Made by a program: the position numbers and the translations under genes. Positions 25,830 through 34,827 of a stretch of DNA of 64,000 bases are shown in pieces. The notes under the pieces are model-generated. The model worked only from the letters and a program-made list of their open reading frames with translations, was not told the DNA's origin and ran no database searches. The DNA is taken from the NCBI GenBank assembly GCA_964632505.1, contig CAZWCE010000017.1:1-64000 (forward strand), in the 5' to 3' direction. The DNA comes from CAZWCE01 sp964632505. Lineage in GTDB: Bacteria; Planctomycetota; Planctomycetia; Pirellulales; Thermoguttaceae. Within the stretch, counting starts at the first letter, position 1. Each line of letters begins with the position of its first letter.

Positions 25830-28800
25830 CTAACGGTTCATTTGGATGGGCGCTTGATTTTCCTCCGTGGCCCGCAACCCGGGAAACAACGTTCGCGGCG
25901 AATCGGCCGACGACGCGAAACCAGGCGGGAGCGGGGCCTTGCTGGAAGGAGAAGCGTTCTTTGAGACCCTGAGCGCGGAAGCCGGGATGACTCTTTTTCG
26001 GGTAAGGGGCTTCGGCGGTCGGGGCGCCGAGCGAACCGTTCGCGGCTTGATCTCCGGAAGAGGCACCGGTTCTCCCTTTCCTCGGATGGGCCCCGGAGAT
26101 TGGGGAGCCGCGGGGACCTTTTTGCCCGCTTTCGCCTCGGAAGCTCGATCGCCCTCGCTTGGGCCACGCCCCATCCCGGATCGATCCGGGCGAGCGGCCA
26201 CCGAAACCGGCTCCTGCTCCTTCTCGGCGGTCACCGAGGTCTTTTCCTCGTTTTCACCGGAAGCGTCTCGTTTTTTCGTGCGTTGAAGTGCCTCGAGCAT
26301 TTCCAATCCCTTCTCGAGAACCGGGGGGGGTTGCAAGGGATTTCGGCGGGTTTGCGGCCCTGTCTCGGGGCGATCTTCCGGTGGTTCCAACAGCGGATTC
26401 TCACTCGGAAGCTCGTCGAGTTCCTCGAGCATCGGGGAATTTTCCAGAGGGAGCACATCTTGCGGCGGCAGCATCGGTTCGCCCTGAATTTCCGGCGGCA
26501 GTGCTTCGACGTTGTCGTTGATGTAATCGGGCAGGGAAAGCGATTCGGCCGGCGTGGTCGACATCCCATTCTGCTGCATCACGCCGGCCCCGGTGATTTC
26601 TCCGGGATCGACCCAGAGGCCGCGATTGTCCAATTGCATGGTTCCCATGTCCAGATCGAGCGTCATCCGCTGCGTCTGGTAATCGACCCACACCCCCAGC
26701 AGATTATTCTGTGCCGAGAGCAGGTCGGTCAAGGCGTTGATCAAGTCTCGGGCGAGGTTGTTGTCGCTGGTCGACTTTTGCCCTTTCGCCAACGGCTTTT
26801 CCAGGTTGAGCTGGGCGAGGTCGACGTTCACGATCGCCACCAGCACGGCCGCTCGTTGCACCTCGAAATCGAGCTGACTGACGTTGATCTGCCGCAAGGT
26901 ACTTCGCAAATCGGCGTTCACCTGATCGACGAAAGTATAGTAGGTCCGGCGAGCCCGTTGATAGTTCAAGATCGCTTCCCGATAGCTGTTTCGTTCCTGC
27001 AACCGCGTCAAGGGAGCGTCGAACTCGAGCCCGACCCTCAGTCTTCCGTCACGGGCATCGAAGGCGACCGGGTTGTTTGTCGGTGTACTCATCTCTCCGG
27101 AAAAGGTGACGTCCAGATCGCTCATCAAATCGTTCGCGGCGATGTTGATCCGTCGCCAGGTGTCGACCAGCGCCGCCCGGCTGTTCATCCAATCGAGCCG
27201 GTGTTCGGCGGCGATCTCGAGCGCCTCTTCCGGCTTGATCTCCACCGGCATCAGGGTGATCGAATCGAGACGTGCCCGGGCCTGGAGCAGCGCCAGGAGC
27301 ATCAATTCGTTCGCGAGCTTGTTGACGATATCCTTCAACCACTGCCGGTAGGGCTCCATTTGTTCCTTCAGAAGTTCATCTTCCTGCCCTTCCAGTTGGA
27401 GTTCTTCGGGATACTGCATCTCCAGGTCTTCGCCGTCCTCTCCGTCCTCCTCCTGCATCGCCAGATCGCTCAGTTTCAGGTCCTCGAGAATGCGGCGCGT
27501 GGAAGCGTCGATGTCGCCGGTTTCGATTTTTTCCCGGAGCATCTCGCGGTTCTCTTCGGCGAACGGCTCCAGAAGCGCGATCACCCCTTCCAACCGCTCC
27601 TCTTCCAACGGAAGCTTCTCCGTCACCAGTTGGACCCGTTCCCTGAACGCGTCGATATCGACGGCACTGCGGTCGACCTCCCCCTGGGCGATCGCCGCCC
27701 GATGGACCAGCTTCTCCAGATTCTGAATCCGGTCGGGCACCTTGTTTTCCAGCCGCTCCACGTCGTCATACACCTGCGCGATTTGCTCGCGGATTTCCGG
27801 GAACAGCCTCCGCAGCCGGGACTGGTAATCGCCGGGAATCGGGGCTTTGGTATCTCGGAGTTCCGCCAGAAAGGCATCCACCCTGTCCTGGAGCTCGTTC
27901 AACTCCGGATCGATCAACTCGAACTGATTCAGAAGATCGTCTTGGACGGAAAGTTTCAAGTCGGGCGGCAACCCAAGAGTCATCAGATAATTATCCAATC
28001 GGGTTTCGTAGGCGGCCTTCTGCTGGATCAACTGGCTCTGCGACCGCAGGAGACTCTGCCGGGTCTGCTCCACCTGGAGTCGCGTCGGGATCCGCCCCTT
28101 GTTGTACAGTTCCGCGATCCGATTGAGCGAGTCCTCCAGGCTGGCAACGTTCGCCCGGGTATTGCGGATCCGCACCTGCTCTTCGAGGAGGCCGAGATAG
28201 CCGCCGGCACTGGTCGTCCGGCTGCTTCGGCCGGTCGGTCGTCCGCGTGAAGGGGTTCCCACATTGCTGCCGCCGGCCACGATCTGCGCGTAAAATCCCT
28301 TTCGGAAACGGACCATCTGTCGAATGTTCGCCAACAGATTTCTTTCCGACTGGGTCAGGCTTTCCAACACCACGGCTCGACCGCCGGTGCGCAACAGCGG
28401 CTGGACCACCGAAAAATCGAGAATCGTATTGGCGGAATAGTCGTCCGGTCCGGCGAACTGCCACACGAGGGAGTTCGCCATCCCCACGGCCAGTTCGGCC
28501 CCGGTGGCGGTCATCTTTCTCATCGAGGCGGTGGATCCGTCGGCCAGCTCATTCTCACCGGTGCGCAGCGCGCCGTCGGAGGTGTAGAAAAGGGAATGTC
28601 CTCCGAAGAACTGGGTATCGAAGCGGAATCGTTGATAGGTGACATCCAAGGCCGAAAGGTAGAGATTCTCCCGCGCCGTCTGATAATCCGGGGAGTTCAG
28701 GTAGGCCAGTCGGACGGCCGCCCGCTGATCGAGCACCAGTTCCCCGTCCTCATCGAACGAGAGATATTGAAGCCACGCCGGATTCTCCACATGCTGCGTG

Positions 28801-29174
28801 CAGCCATCTTCGGCCCAGTAAGGCCAACCCCGCTTTCCGTCGACGCAATGCATCAATCGATGTGCGGTCGGATCGTCCGGCGGCATCGGTTCGGCGTCGG
28901 GACAATTCGGATCGAAATAGCGAGACTGAGGATTCGCCTGTATTGTGTAATCTTCCAGTTGCCAATCAGGATGCTCGGACGCACAGTCGATCAAGGAATA
29001 GACTTGATGATCGGCCTGCTGACGATAATGATTCCGGCTGCAGCCAACCAACATCACGAAGACGATCACCGGAAGATATCCCAGCAACCGGCTGGATATA
29101 TAGGCACTCGGAATGGCGGATGTGCGTATCCGCCCCCTGAAAGTGGGCCGGTGGAAAACGGGGGAATCGTGCAT
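25830..29174 (-). CDS. Very large TolC-type outer-membrane lipoprotein
   Basis: 1114 residues if read from ATG at 29174, which has AGGTG nearby; an ATG at 29213 would add 13. The signal ends in the lipobox FVMLVGC. After a Cys-containing N-terminal stretch, the TolC-family helical barrel region starts near residue 145, with AVRLAYLNSPDYQTARENLY. It later includes RLDWMNSRAALVDTWRRINI and LTDLLSAQNNLLGVWVDYQT. Between about residues 400 and 620 lies an acidic coiled-coil insertion not found in usual TolC proteins (around 450 residues). The last 200 residues are Pro/Glu/Lys-rich and probably disordered. An efflux or secretion channel role follows from the family; the partner pump is not nearby. 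Confidence 0.82.
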   Translation of the reverse strand: MHDSPVFHRPTFRGRIRTSAIPSAYISSRLLGYLPVIVFVMLVGCSRNHYRQQADHQVYSLIDCASEHPDWQLEDYTIQANPQSRYFDPNCPDAEPMPPDDPTAHRLMHCVDGKRGWPYWAEDGCTQHVENPAWLQYLSFDEDGELVLDQRAAVRLAYLNSPDYQTARENLYLSALDVTYQRFRFDTQFFGGHSLFYTSDGALRTGENELADGSTASMRKMTATGAELAVGMANSLVWQFAGPDDYSANTILDFSVVQPLLRTGGRAVVLESLTQSERNLLANIRQMVRFRKGFYAQIVAGGSNVGTPSRGRPTGRSSRTTSAGGYLGLLEEQVRIRNTRANVASLEDSLNRIAELYNKGRIPTRLQVEQTRQSLLRSQSQLIQQKAAYETRLDNYLMTLGLPPDLKLSVQDDLLNQFELIDPELNELQDRVDAFLAELRDTKAPIPGDYQSRLRRLFPEIREQIAQVYDDVERLENKVPDRIQNLEKLVHRAAIAQGEVDRSAVDIDAFRERVQLVTEKLPLEEERLEGVIALLEPFAEENREMLREKIETGDIDASTRRILEDLKLSDLAMQEEDGEDGEDLEMQYPEELQLEGQEDELLKEQMEPYRQWLKDIVNKLANELMLLALLQARARLDSITLMPVEIKPEEALEIAAEHRLDWMNSRAALVDTWRRINIAANDLMSDLDVTFSGEMSTPTNNPVAFDARDGRLRVGLEFDAPLTRLQERNSYREAILNYQRARRTYYTFVDQVNADLRSTLRQINVSQLDFEVQRAAVLVAIVNVDLAQLNLEKPLAKGQKSTSDNNLARDLINALTDLLSAQNNLLGVWVDYQTQRMTLDLDMGTMQLDNRGLWVDPGEITGAGVMQQNGMSTTPAESLSLPDYINDNVEALPPEIQGEPMLPPQDVLPLENSPMLEELDELPSENPLLEPPEDRPETGPQTRRNPLQPPPVLEKGLEMLEALQRTKKRDASGENEEKTSVTAEKEQEPVSVAARPDRSGMGRGPSEGDRASEAKAGKKVPAAPQSPGPIRGKGEPVPLPEIKPRTVRSAPRPPKPLTRKRVIPASALRVSKNASPSSKAPLPPGFASSADSPRTLFPGLRATEENQAPIQMNR

Positions 29175-29524
29175 GTTGACACCTGAGTTCGAATCGCCCC
29201 GATCCTTTCGCATCGAGGGAAGATCTTTGGCGATTCCAACATATTTTTTTGAAAAGAACTTTGCCTTTCCGGAATTTCTCTCCCGAAAGGGCCGTGAAAA
29301 GTTACGCTATCGGTGAAAAGAATACCATCGGTCACCAACCCCCCGGAATAGCTACCCTTGTCGCATTGCGGCGACCGAACAATGCGATATCTTCCTCATC
29401 GGCTTTCGAACCGGAAGACTTTAACGGTCGCGCAAATTTTAACGATTCCGTCGCGTTTCCGGCTCGGCTTTCGATCATGGAGCTCCCGCTGGAGGTCGAG
29501 TTGAGAACAAATCCGCGAAGATTC

Positions 29525-29553
29525 TTGACAAACGCGCGACTTGTGAATAACAT
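29525..29553 (+). promoter_or_regulatory. Candidate promoter P1 of the coiled-coil membrane gene
   Basis: A perfect TTGACA is followed after 17 bases by TAACAT. Confidence 0.55.
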
Positions 29554-29574
29554 CGATTTTACGCAACCTCTATA

Positions 29575-29599
29575 GATTGCCAAATTTTTGGTGGCAATC
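29575..29599. promoter_or_regulatory. Inverted repeat overlapping promoter P2, possible operator
   Basis: GATTGCCA and TGGCAATC form a perfect 8-bp inverted repeat around nine bases. The right arm includes TGGCAA, the -35 candidate of P2. A bound dimer would cover P2 and lie just downstream of P1. It could alternatively be an RNA hairpin in the P1 transcript. Confidence 0.45.
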
Positions 29600-29621
29600 C
29601 CCGACCGAGGTAAGCTATAAT
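29592..29621 (+). promoter_or_regulatory. Candidate promoter P2 with perfect TATAAT
   Basis: TGGCAA and a perfect TATAAT are separated by 18 bases. The start would be near 29628, about 117 bases before the coding start at 29745. Confidence 0.5.
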
Positions 29622-29744
29622 AAGGATATTCCGTCCCTTCGATGCATCTTTTCACCACATCCAGGGATGCAGCGCGAGATTTTCACTCGCCGATCATTTG
29701 CCGGTTAGAACGACCCGTCCCCCCAGAATATGGTGTCATCCACG

Positions 29745-30749
29745 ATGAGCGTTTGGAACAAAGTGCTTCTAGGATTGATTATTGTCGTGACCCTGGTCTT
29801 CCTCTTTTTGGGCTACCGCGTGCTGAAGGTGCACCAGAAGTATCGGGATGAGGTCGCAAGCAATGAAGAGGCGATCGCCACGACCGAGGCATCGATCGAA
29901 CAGGTGATTCAGGGCACCGAGCAGCAACCGGGGTTGAACGCCTTGAAGCTGAAATTGCACGATTTGCTCTACGACCGGGGCCGCGCCTGGTACAACGTCA
30001 GCCCTGCGGGCGTCAACCAGAATGGCGACCGGATCACCGCGCAAGTCGTGACCGATTTACCCGATCCCAATGAAGTCCATCCCGACAGCATTCTCTATCT
30101 GTTCGAAGAAAAATCGGCCACCGAAGGGGGAGAATACCTCGGTTCCTTCAAGGTGACCAACGTCCAGGGGAAGCAGGTCACGCTCTCCTCGGAAAAGCTG
30201 ATGAACGACGTGGAACTCAAAGCTCTGAACGATAGTCTCCAAGAGGGAACGACGTGGGCGATGTACGAGTCGGTCCCTGCCGATCGCCAGGACGTCTTCG
30301 ACATGCTTTCCGAAGAAGAGCTCCAGCAGCGTGTGCCGGAGGAGATGGTCTCCAAGTACCAGGATTCCGAACGGAAACTGCGGGATTACCACGTCCTGCT
30401 GACCGACCTCTACCAGAAGCGGGCCGAACTGTTGCACGAGTTGGCGTCGGTCACCAGTTCCGAAGCCGGCATGCAAGAGGCGGTCAACGACGCCAAGGAG
30501 CAGGATCAGTTCCGCCGGGCTGAAATCGACCGGCTCGACCAGCAATTGACCGAAATGAAACGTCAGCGGGACGCGGTCGTGAAGCATCTGAACGAAGTCA
30601 AGAGTATGATCCAGGATATCCAGGCTCAGATTCAGGAAAAACGTGGATTGAGCAAGAAGCTGCTCGCGGAAATCGCGCGGATTCAGCTCGAAGCCTCGCG
30701 GAAAATCGAAGCGACGAGCAATTCTTCCACCGAAACCAGCCTCGATTGA
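29745..30749 (+). CDS. Membrane-anchored coiled-coil protein, unknown function
   Basis: 334 residues. ATG at 29745 (MSVWNKVLLGL) is chosen because homologues that I recall begin in this manner; an in-frame ATG at 29730 also exists, and neither has a strong ribosome site. One membrane helix (VLLGLIIVVTLVFLFLGYRV) lies at the N-terminus. The middle (residues about 90-190) is a beta-rich globular part with SILYLFEEKSATEGGEYLGS. The C-terminal 130 residues form a long coiled coil (QLTEMKRQRDAVVKHLNEVK). I recall it as a planctomycete family of unknown role. An intrinsic terminator follows. Confidence 0.72.
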   Translation: MSVWNKVLLGLIIVVTLVFLFLGYRVLKVHQKYRDEVASNEEAIATTEASIEQVIQGTEQQPGLNALKLKLHDLLYDRGRAWYNVSPAGVNQNGDRITAQVVTDLPDPNEVHPDSILYLFEEKSATEGGEYLGSFKVTNVQGKQVTLSSEKLMNDVELKALNDSLQEGTTWAMYESVPADRQDVFDMLSEEELQQRVPEEMVSKYQDSERKLRDYHVLLTDLYQKRAELLHELASVTSSEAGMQEAVNDAKEQDQFRRAEIDRLDQQLTEMKRQRDAVVKHLNEVKSMIQDIQAQIQEKRGLSKKLLAEIARIQLEASRKIEATSNSSTETSLD

Positions 30750-30791
30750 GGGGAGAATCTCCCCCGGTGAATCGAGCGCGAGACAACACCG

Positions 30792-30829
30792 AACACCGGC
30801 CGCTTTCACCGCGAAGGCCGGTGTTTTTT
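30792..30829 (+). terminator. Intrinsic terminator
   Basis: AACACCGGCC pairs perfectly with GGCCGGTGTT around a 14-base loop, followed by a T run. It ends the coiled-coil membrane gene. Confidence 0.85.
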
Positions 30830-30876
30830 GTTGCGCCGCCCCCCGTTTCGGCAGCCGAGGGAAAAGAATGGGCAAT

Positions 30877-31536
30877 TCAGTTTCGCTCGTAGGTCCCGGT
30901 CAGTTTCGTGACGGCGAGCGTATGCCCTTGGATCGCTTCGAGCAACTTGCTCTTGGTCAACCCCGGTTGGAGCTCGAGCTTCTCGTCGAGCGCATAGAGT
31001 TTGAAATGGTAGTGATGGACGCCGTGTCCCTTCGGCGGCGCGGGACCGCCGTAGCCGATATTCTCTCCTTCCGGCCACGAATTCCGCCCCTGCACGCAGG
31101 AAATCGGCTCCGCGAGATTCTCTTTTCGAGGTATCCCCTCGGGCAATTCCCGAACCATACCCGGGATCTTGTACAGAACCCAGTGAACCCAGGGATCGGG
31201 CCGGGGAGCATCGGGATCGTCGCATATCAGGGCAAACTCTCTCGTGTCCTCGGGAACATCGGACCATGCCAGCGGTGGAGAGATGTCCTCCCCGTTGACC
31301 GTGAAACGATCCGGAATCCGCTGCATGTCTTCAAAAGCGGGACTGGTCAATTGCATTCCCATCAATAAATCCTCCGTGTCTGAGGTTGCGGCCGAAGCCT
31401 CCGCCGATTCACGTGAATTGGAAACCTCCGACTCGCTCCGCTCCCCCTGTCGAGTGCAGCCGAACAGGAAAACCAATCCACAGAAGAGCCATGCGCCTTT
31501 CCATCCGGTGATTTTTGATCGGGCAGCACTTCTCAT
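30877..31536 (-). CDS. PEBP (YbhB/YbcL) family lipoprotein
   Basis: 219 residues from ATG at 31536. The signal ends in the lipobox LFGC near residue 27, followed by a Ser/Glu-rich spacer. The rest is the phosphatidylethanolamine-binding-protein fold: MQLTSPAFEDMQRIPDRFT, then EDISPPLAWSDVPEDTREFA, the ligand-site motif DDPDAPRPDPWVHWVLY, and the GYGGPAPPKGHGVHHYHFKL core. All typical pocket residues are visible. The bacterial family is of uncertain function, sometimes said to inhibit proteases or bind small ligands. It lies 76 bases downstream of recA, on the same strand. Confidence 0.9.
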   Translation of the reverse strand: MRSAARSKITGWKGAWLFCGLVFLFGCTRQGERSESEVSNSRESAEASAATSDTEDLLMGMQLTSPAFEDMQRIPDRFTVNGEDISPPLAWSDVPEDTREFALICDDPDAPRPDPWVHWVLYKIPGMVRELPEGIPRKENLAEPISCVQGRNSWPEGENIGYGGPAPPKGHGVHHYHFKLYALDEKLELQPGLTKSKLLEAIQGHTLAVTKLTGTYERN

Positions 31537-31612
31537 CGAAGACTCTTTTCGCGTTCGGGTCGGGGGCGTCAATCCTACAATCCTACTTTAGGAAGCGGCC
31601 GAAGACCGCCAT

Positions 31613-32728
31613 TCAAGCTTCGGCCTTTTCCTGTTCTTCCTCTTCTCCGACCGGCTGGAGCGTGCCGTCGGGGCCGAACCCCGCATTGGCGAGTACTTTG
31701 TCGCGAATCTCTTTGACGATGTCCGGATTCTCCTTCATGAACTCCCGGGCCCGCTCACGCCCCTGACCGAGCTGGACATCGCCGTAACGGAACCAGGCGC
31801 CGGTTCGAGTGACCATTTTCAGGTCCATCGCCAGGTCGAGGATATCCCCCTCGTAGCTGATCCCGTCGGCGTGGAGCATGTCGAATTCGGCGATCCGAAA
31901 CGGGGGGGCGACCTTATTCTTGACCACCTTCGCCTTGACCCGTTGCCCGACGACATCTTCGCCGTCCTTGAGCTGCCCGATCCGACGAACGTCGATCCGA
32001 CAGGAACAATAGAATTTCAGGGCCCGGCCGCCGGGAGTGGTTTCCGGCGAACCGAACATCACCCCGATTTTTTCGCGAATCTGATTGATGAAGATGACCG
32101 ACGTCTTGCTCTTGGCGATCGCTCCGGTCAGTTTTCGCAGCGACTGGCTCATCAATCGGGCCTGGAGGCCGACGTGGGAATCGCCGATCTCGCCGGCCAG
32201 TTCCTTTTCCGGCACCAGCGCGGCGACCGAATCGACGACGATCACATCGACCGCGTTGCTCCGGATGAGCATCTCGGCGATGCGCATCGCCTCCTCGCCG
32301 GAACTCGGCTGACTGACCAGCAGGCTCTCGAGATCGACCCCCAATTTTTTCGCCCAACTCGGGTCCAGGGCATGCTCGGCATCGATGAACGCCGCGATCC
32401 CTCCATCTCGCTGGGCACACGCGACGACATGGAGCGTGAGGGTCGTTTTCCCACTCGACTCCGGGCCGTAGATCTCCACGATGCGTCCCCGGGGAATCCC
32501 AAAGCCCCCCAACGCCATGTCGAGCGAAAGGCTCCCGGTCGAGATCCCCGAAAGCCGACCGCGATGGCTATCGACGCCCAGCGGCATGATCGCCCCTTCG
32601 CCGAACACCTTTTCGATTTGCGCCACGGTATTTTTCAAATCGGGGTGATCCTCAAGAATTCGATCCACCTTCGAGGGGGCCTTCTTTTTCGCCGATTTCG
32701 CTGTCTTCGCTACTACTTTTTTCGCCAT
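31613..32728 (-). CDS. recA: Recombinase RecA
   Basis: 371 residues. RecA forms ATP-dependent filaments on single-stranded DNA for recombination and SOS cleavage. A Lys-rich N-terminal extension (AKKVVAKTAKSAKKKAPSK) precedes the core. Walker A is GPESSGKTT (residues 88-96), and VDVIVVDSVAALVPEKELAG holds Walker B. Loop 2 follows in IFINQIREKIGVMFGSPETT, then GGRALKFYCSCRIDVRRIGQ, where most bacteria have ASVRLD. The C-terminal end is acidic. I saw no obvious SOS-type operator upstream, but the planctomycete consensus is not known to me. Confidence 0.98.
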   Translation of the reverse strand: MAKKVVAKTAKSAKKKAPSKVDRILEDHPDLKNTVAQIEKVFGEGAIMPLGVDSHRGRLSGISTGSLSLDMALGGFGIPRGRIVEIYGPESSGKTTLTLHVVACAQRDGGIAAFIDAEHALDPSWAKKLGVDLESLLVSQPSSGEEAMRIAEMLIRSNAVDVIVVDSVAALVPEKELAGEIGDSHVGLQARLMSQSLRKLTGAIAKSKTSVIFINQIREKIGVMFGSPETTPGGRALKFYCSCRIDVRRIGQLKDGEDVVGQRVKAKVVKNKVAPPFRIAEFDMLHADGISYEGDILDLAMDLKMVTRTGAWFRYGDVQLGQGRERAREFMKENPDIVKEIRDKVLANAGFGPDGTLQPVGEEEEQEKAEA

Positions 32729-33026
32729 ATTCGAACATCCATAAAAACGACTACCAAAGGGGTTCTTTCCATCACGGAATCTTCAACATACCATGCTGAC
32801 CGCAAGGGTGCAATTCCCTCTATCGAGGACGATCGTCGTTTTCTTCCCGCAATCTCCCTAGACGGATCCCTGCCGGTATGCTATAGGTTTTGGTTGAAAT
32901 AGTTCATCCTTGCAAGCTCCCCGGAAAGCATCGTGCTTCCTTCTTTTTCCACCGCAAGGCATGATCCCACCGAAACGAGAAACTTTTACTTCCGATATTG
33001 CACGTCCTCGCCCAAAGGCCTCCTTC

Positions 33027-34778
33027 ATGAGTTCCGAAAAGAAACCCCATCACTCGACCGATCCCGCTCACCACCCTCATCACTCCGAGGAAAACACGCC
33101 GCCGGAAGGCCGCGGTCTGAACTTTATCGAACAGATCATCGAGGAGGACCGCCACGCGGGCAAGCACGACGGCAAGGTCGTCACCCGATTTCCCCCCGAA
33201 CCGAACGGCTACCTGCACATCGGGCACGCCAAGTCGATCTGCCTGAATTTCGGTCTCGCCCTCCAGTACGAGGGCGTGTGCAATCTCCGCTTCGACGACA
33301 CCAATCCGACGAAAGAGGAGGTGGAATACGTCAACTCGATCCAAGAGGACGTCCGCTGGCTGGGCTTCGATTGGGCCGACCGCCTCTATTTCGCCTCCGA
33401 CTATTTCGATCAATTCTACGAGCACGCCGTCTCGCTGATCAAAAAGGGCAAGGCGTACGTTTGCGACCTCCCGCCCGAGGAGATCCGCGCCCGACGCGGG
33501 ACCCCCAAGATCCCCGGCGAGGAAAGCCCGTGGCGGAACCGCTCGGTGGAGGAGAACCTCGAACTGTTCGAAAAGATGAAAAACGGCGAATTCCCCGACG
33601 GCAGCCGGACCCTTCGGGCGAAAATCGACATGGCCTCCCCCAATTTCAACATGCGGGACCCGGTCATGTACCGGATCCTTCACGCCCCTCATCACCGAAC
33701 CGGCGACCGGTGGTGCATCTACCCGATGTACGACTGGGCTCATGGTTTGGAAGACTCGATCGAGGGCGTCACCCATTCCATTTGCACGCTCGAATTCGAG
33801 CACCATCGGCCGCTGTACGACTGGTTTCTCGATGAGCTGGGCATCTTCCATCCCCAGCAGATCGAGTTCGCCCGATTGAATCTCGGTTACACGGTGATGA
33901 GCAAACGCAAACTGTTGGAATTGGTGCGGGGTGAGTACGTCTCGGGATGGGACGATCCCCGCATGCCGACGATCTCGGGTCTCCGTCGGCGAGGGTACAC
34001 GCCGGAATCAATCCGAGCGTTCTGCAAGCGCATCGGCGTGGCGAAATACAACAGCGTCATCGACATGGTCCAACTGGAGAACAGCGTCCGGGAAGACCTC
34101 AACCGGCGGGCCGAGCGTCGCATGGCGGTGCTGCGGCCGGTGAAGTTGATCGTCGACAACTATCCCGAGGACCGGGAAGAGGAACTCGAGGCGATCAACA
34201 ACCCCGAGGATCCTTCGGCCGGAACGCGAAAGGTGCCGTTCTGCCGAGAACTCTACATCGAGCAGGACGACTTCCGCGAAGAAGCCCCCCGGAAATATCG
34301 CCGGATGGTCCCGGGCCGGGAAGTGCGGCTCCGGTACGCCTATCTGGTCACTTGTACCGATGTGGTCAAGGACGAAGAGGGAAACGTCGTGGAGATCCAC
34401 TGCACGTACGATCCGGAAACCCGGGGCGGGTCCGCGCCCGACGGGCGTAAGGTGAAAGGGACCATCCACTGGGTCTCCGCCCGACACGCCGCCGACGCCG
34501 AGGTCCGACTCTACGACCGTCTCTTCACCCGAGCGGTGCCCGACGATCCGAAAGACGAGAACGACTACAAGGAATACCTGAATCCGGAGTCTCTCGAAAC
34601 GCTGACCGAGTGCAAACTGGAACCGGAACTCGCCGCCGCGACTCCGCAAGAGCGATACCAGTTCGAGCGTCTCGGTTACTTCTGCGCCGATTCGGTCGAA
34701 TCCTCGAAATCGCACCTAGTGTTCAATCGTATCGTTTCCCTGCGGGACTCCTGGGCGAAGATCGAAAAGAAAGGTTGA
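33027..34778 (+). CDS. glnS: Glutamine-tRNA ligase
   Basis: 583 residues. The start MSSEKKPHH at 33027 is chosen because the sequence before it is not protein-like. A His-rich stretch of about 25 residues precedes the core. The class I synthetase signature is HIGHAKS (residues 64-70) and the KMSKS loop is VMSKRKLL (about 290-297). Between them are LRFDDTNPTKEEVEYVNSIQ and the tRNA acceptor-end region. The C-terminal anticodon-binding beta-barrels (residues about 340-570) contain REVRLRYAYLVTCTDVV. This enzyme charges tRNA-Gln directly; two tRNA-Gln genes (TTG and CTG) are in the same window, so the indirect GatCAB route is not needed for Gln. Confidence 0.97.
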   Translation: MSSEKKPHHSTDPAHHPHHSEENTPPEGRGLNFIEQIIEEDRHAGKHDGKVVTRFPPEPNGYLHIGHAKSICLNFGLALQYEGVCNLRFDDTNPTKEEVEYVNSIQEDVRWLGFDWADRLYFASDYFDQFYEHAVSLIKKGKAYVCDLPPEEIRARRGTPKIPGEESPWRNRSVEENLELFEKMKNGEFPDGSRTLRAKIDMASPNFNMRDPVMYRILHAPHHRTGDRWCIYPMYDWAHGLEDSIEGVTHSICTLEFEHHRPLYDWFLDELGIFHPQQIEFARLNLGYTVMSKRKLLELVRGEYVSGWDDPRMPTISGLRRRGYTPESIRAFCKRIGVAKYNSVIDMVQLENSVREDLNRRAERRMAVLRPVKLIVDNYPEDREEELEAINNPEDPSAGTRKVPFCRELYIEQDDFREEAPRKYRRMVPGREVRLRYAYLVTCTDVVKDEEGNVVEIHCTYDPETRGGSAPDGRKVKGTIHWVSARHAADAEVRLYDRLFTRAVPDDPKDENDYKEYLNPESLETLTECKLEPELAAATPQERYQFERLGYFCADSVESSKSHLVFNRIVSLRDSWAKIEKKG

Positions 34779-34827
34779 GCGTTTCCCTTGTCGGGCTTTC
34801 GAATCCGAAGCGTCAAGAGGCAAGGAA

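Larger units (their letters stand above)
29175..29744. other. Divergent intergenic region with two promoters and an inverted repeat
   Basis: 570 bases between the TolC-type gene (leftward) and the coiled-coil membrane gene (rightward). It holds two tandem rightward promoter candidates and a perfect 8-bp inverted repeat, listed separately. No clear leftward promoter could be chosen. Confidence 0.5.

Noticed and set aside
26100..28250. Rightward open frame of about 716 codons opposite the TolC-type gene
   Set aside because: Same reason: a shadow frame with Gln/His/Arg-rich translation and no domains.
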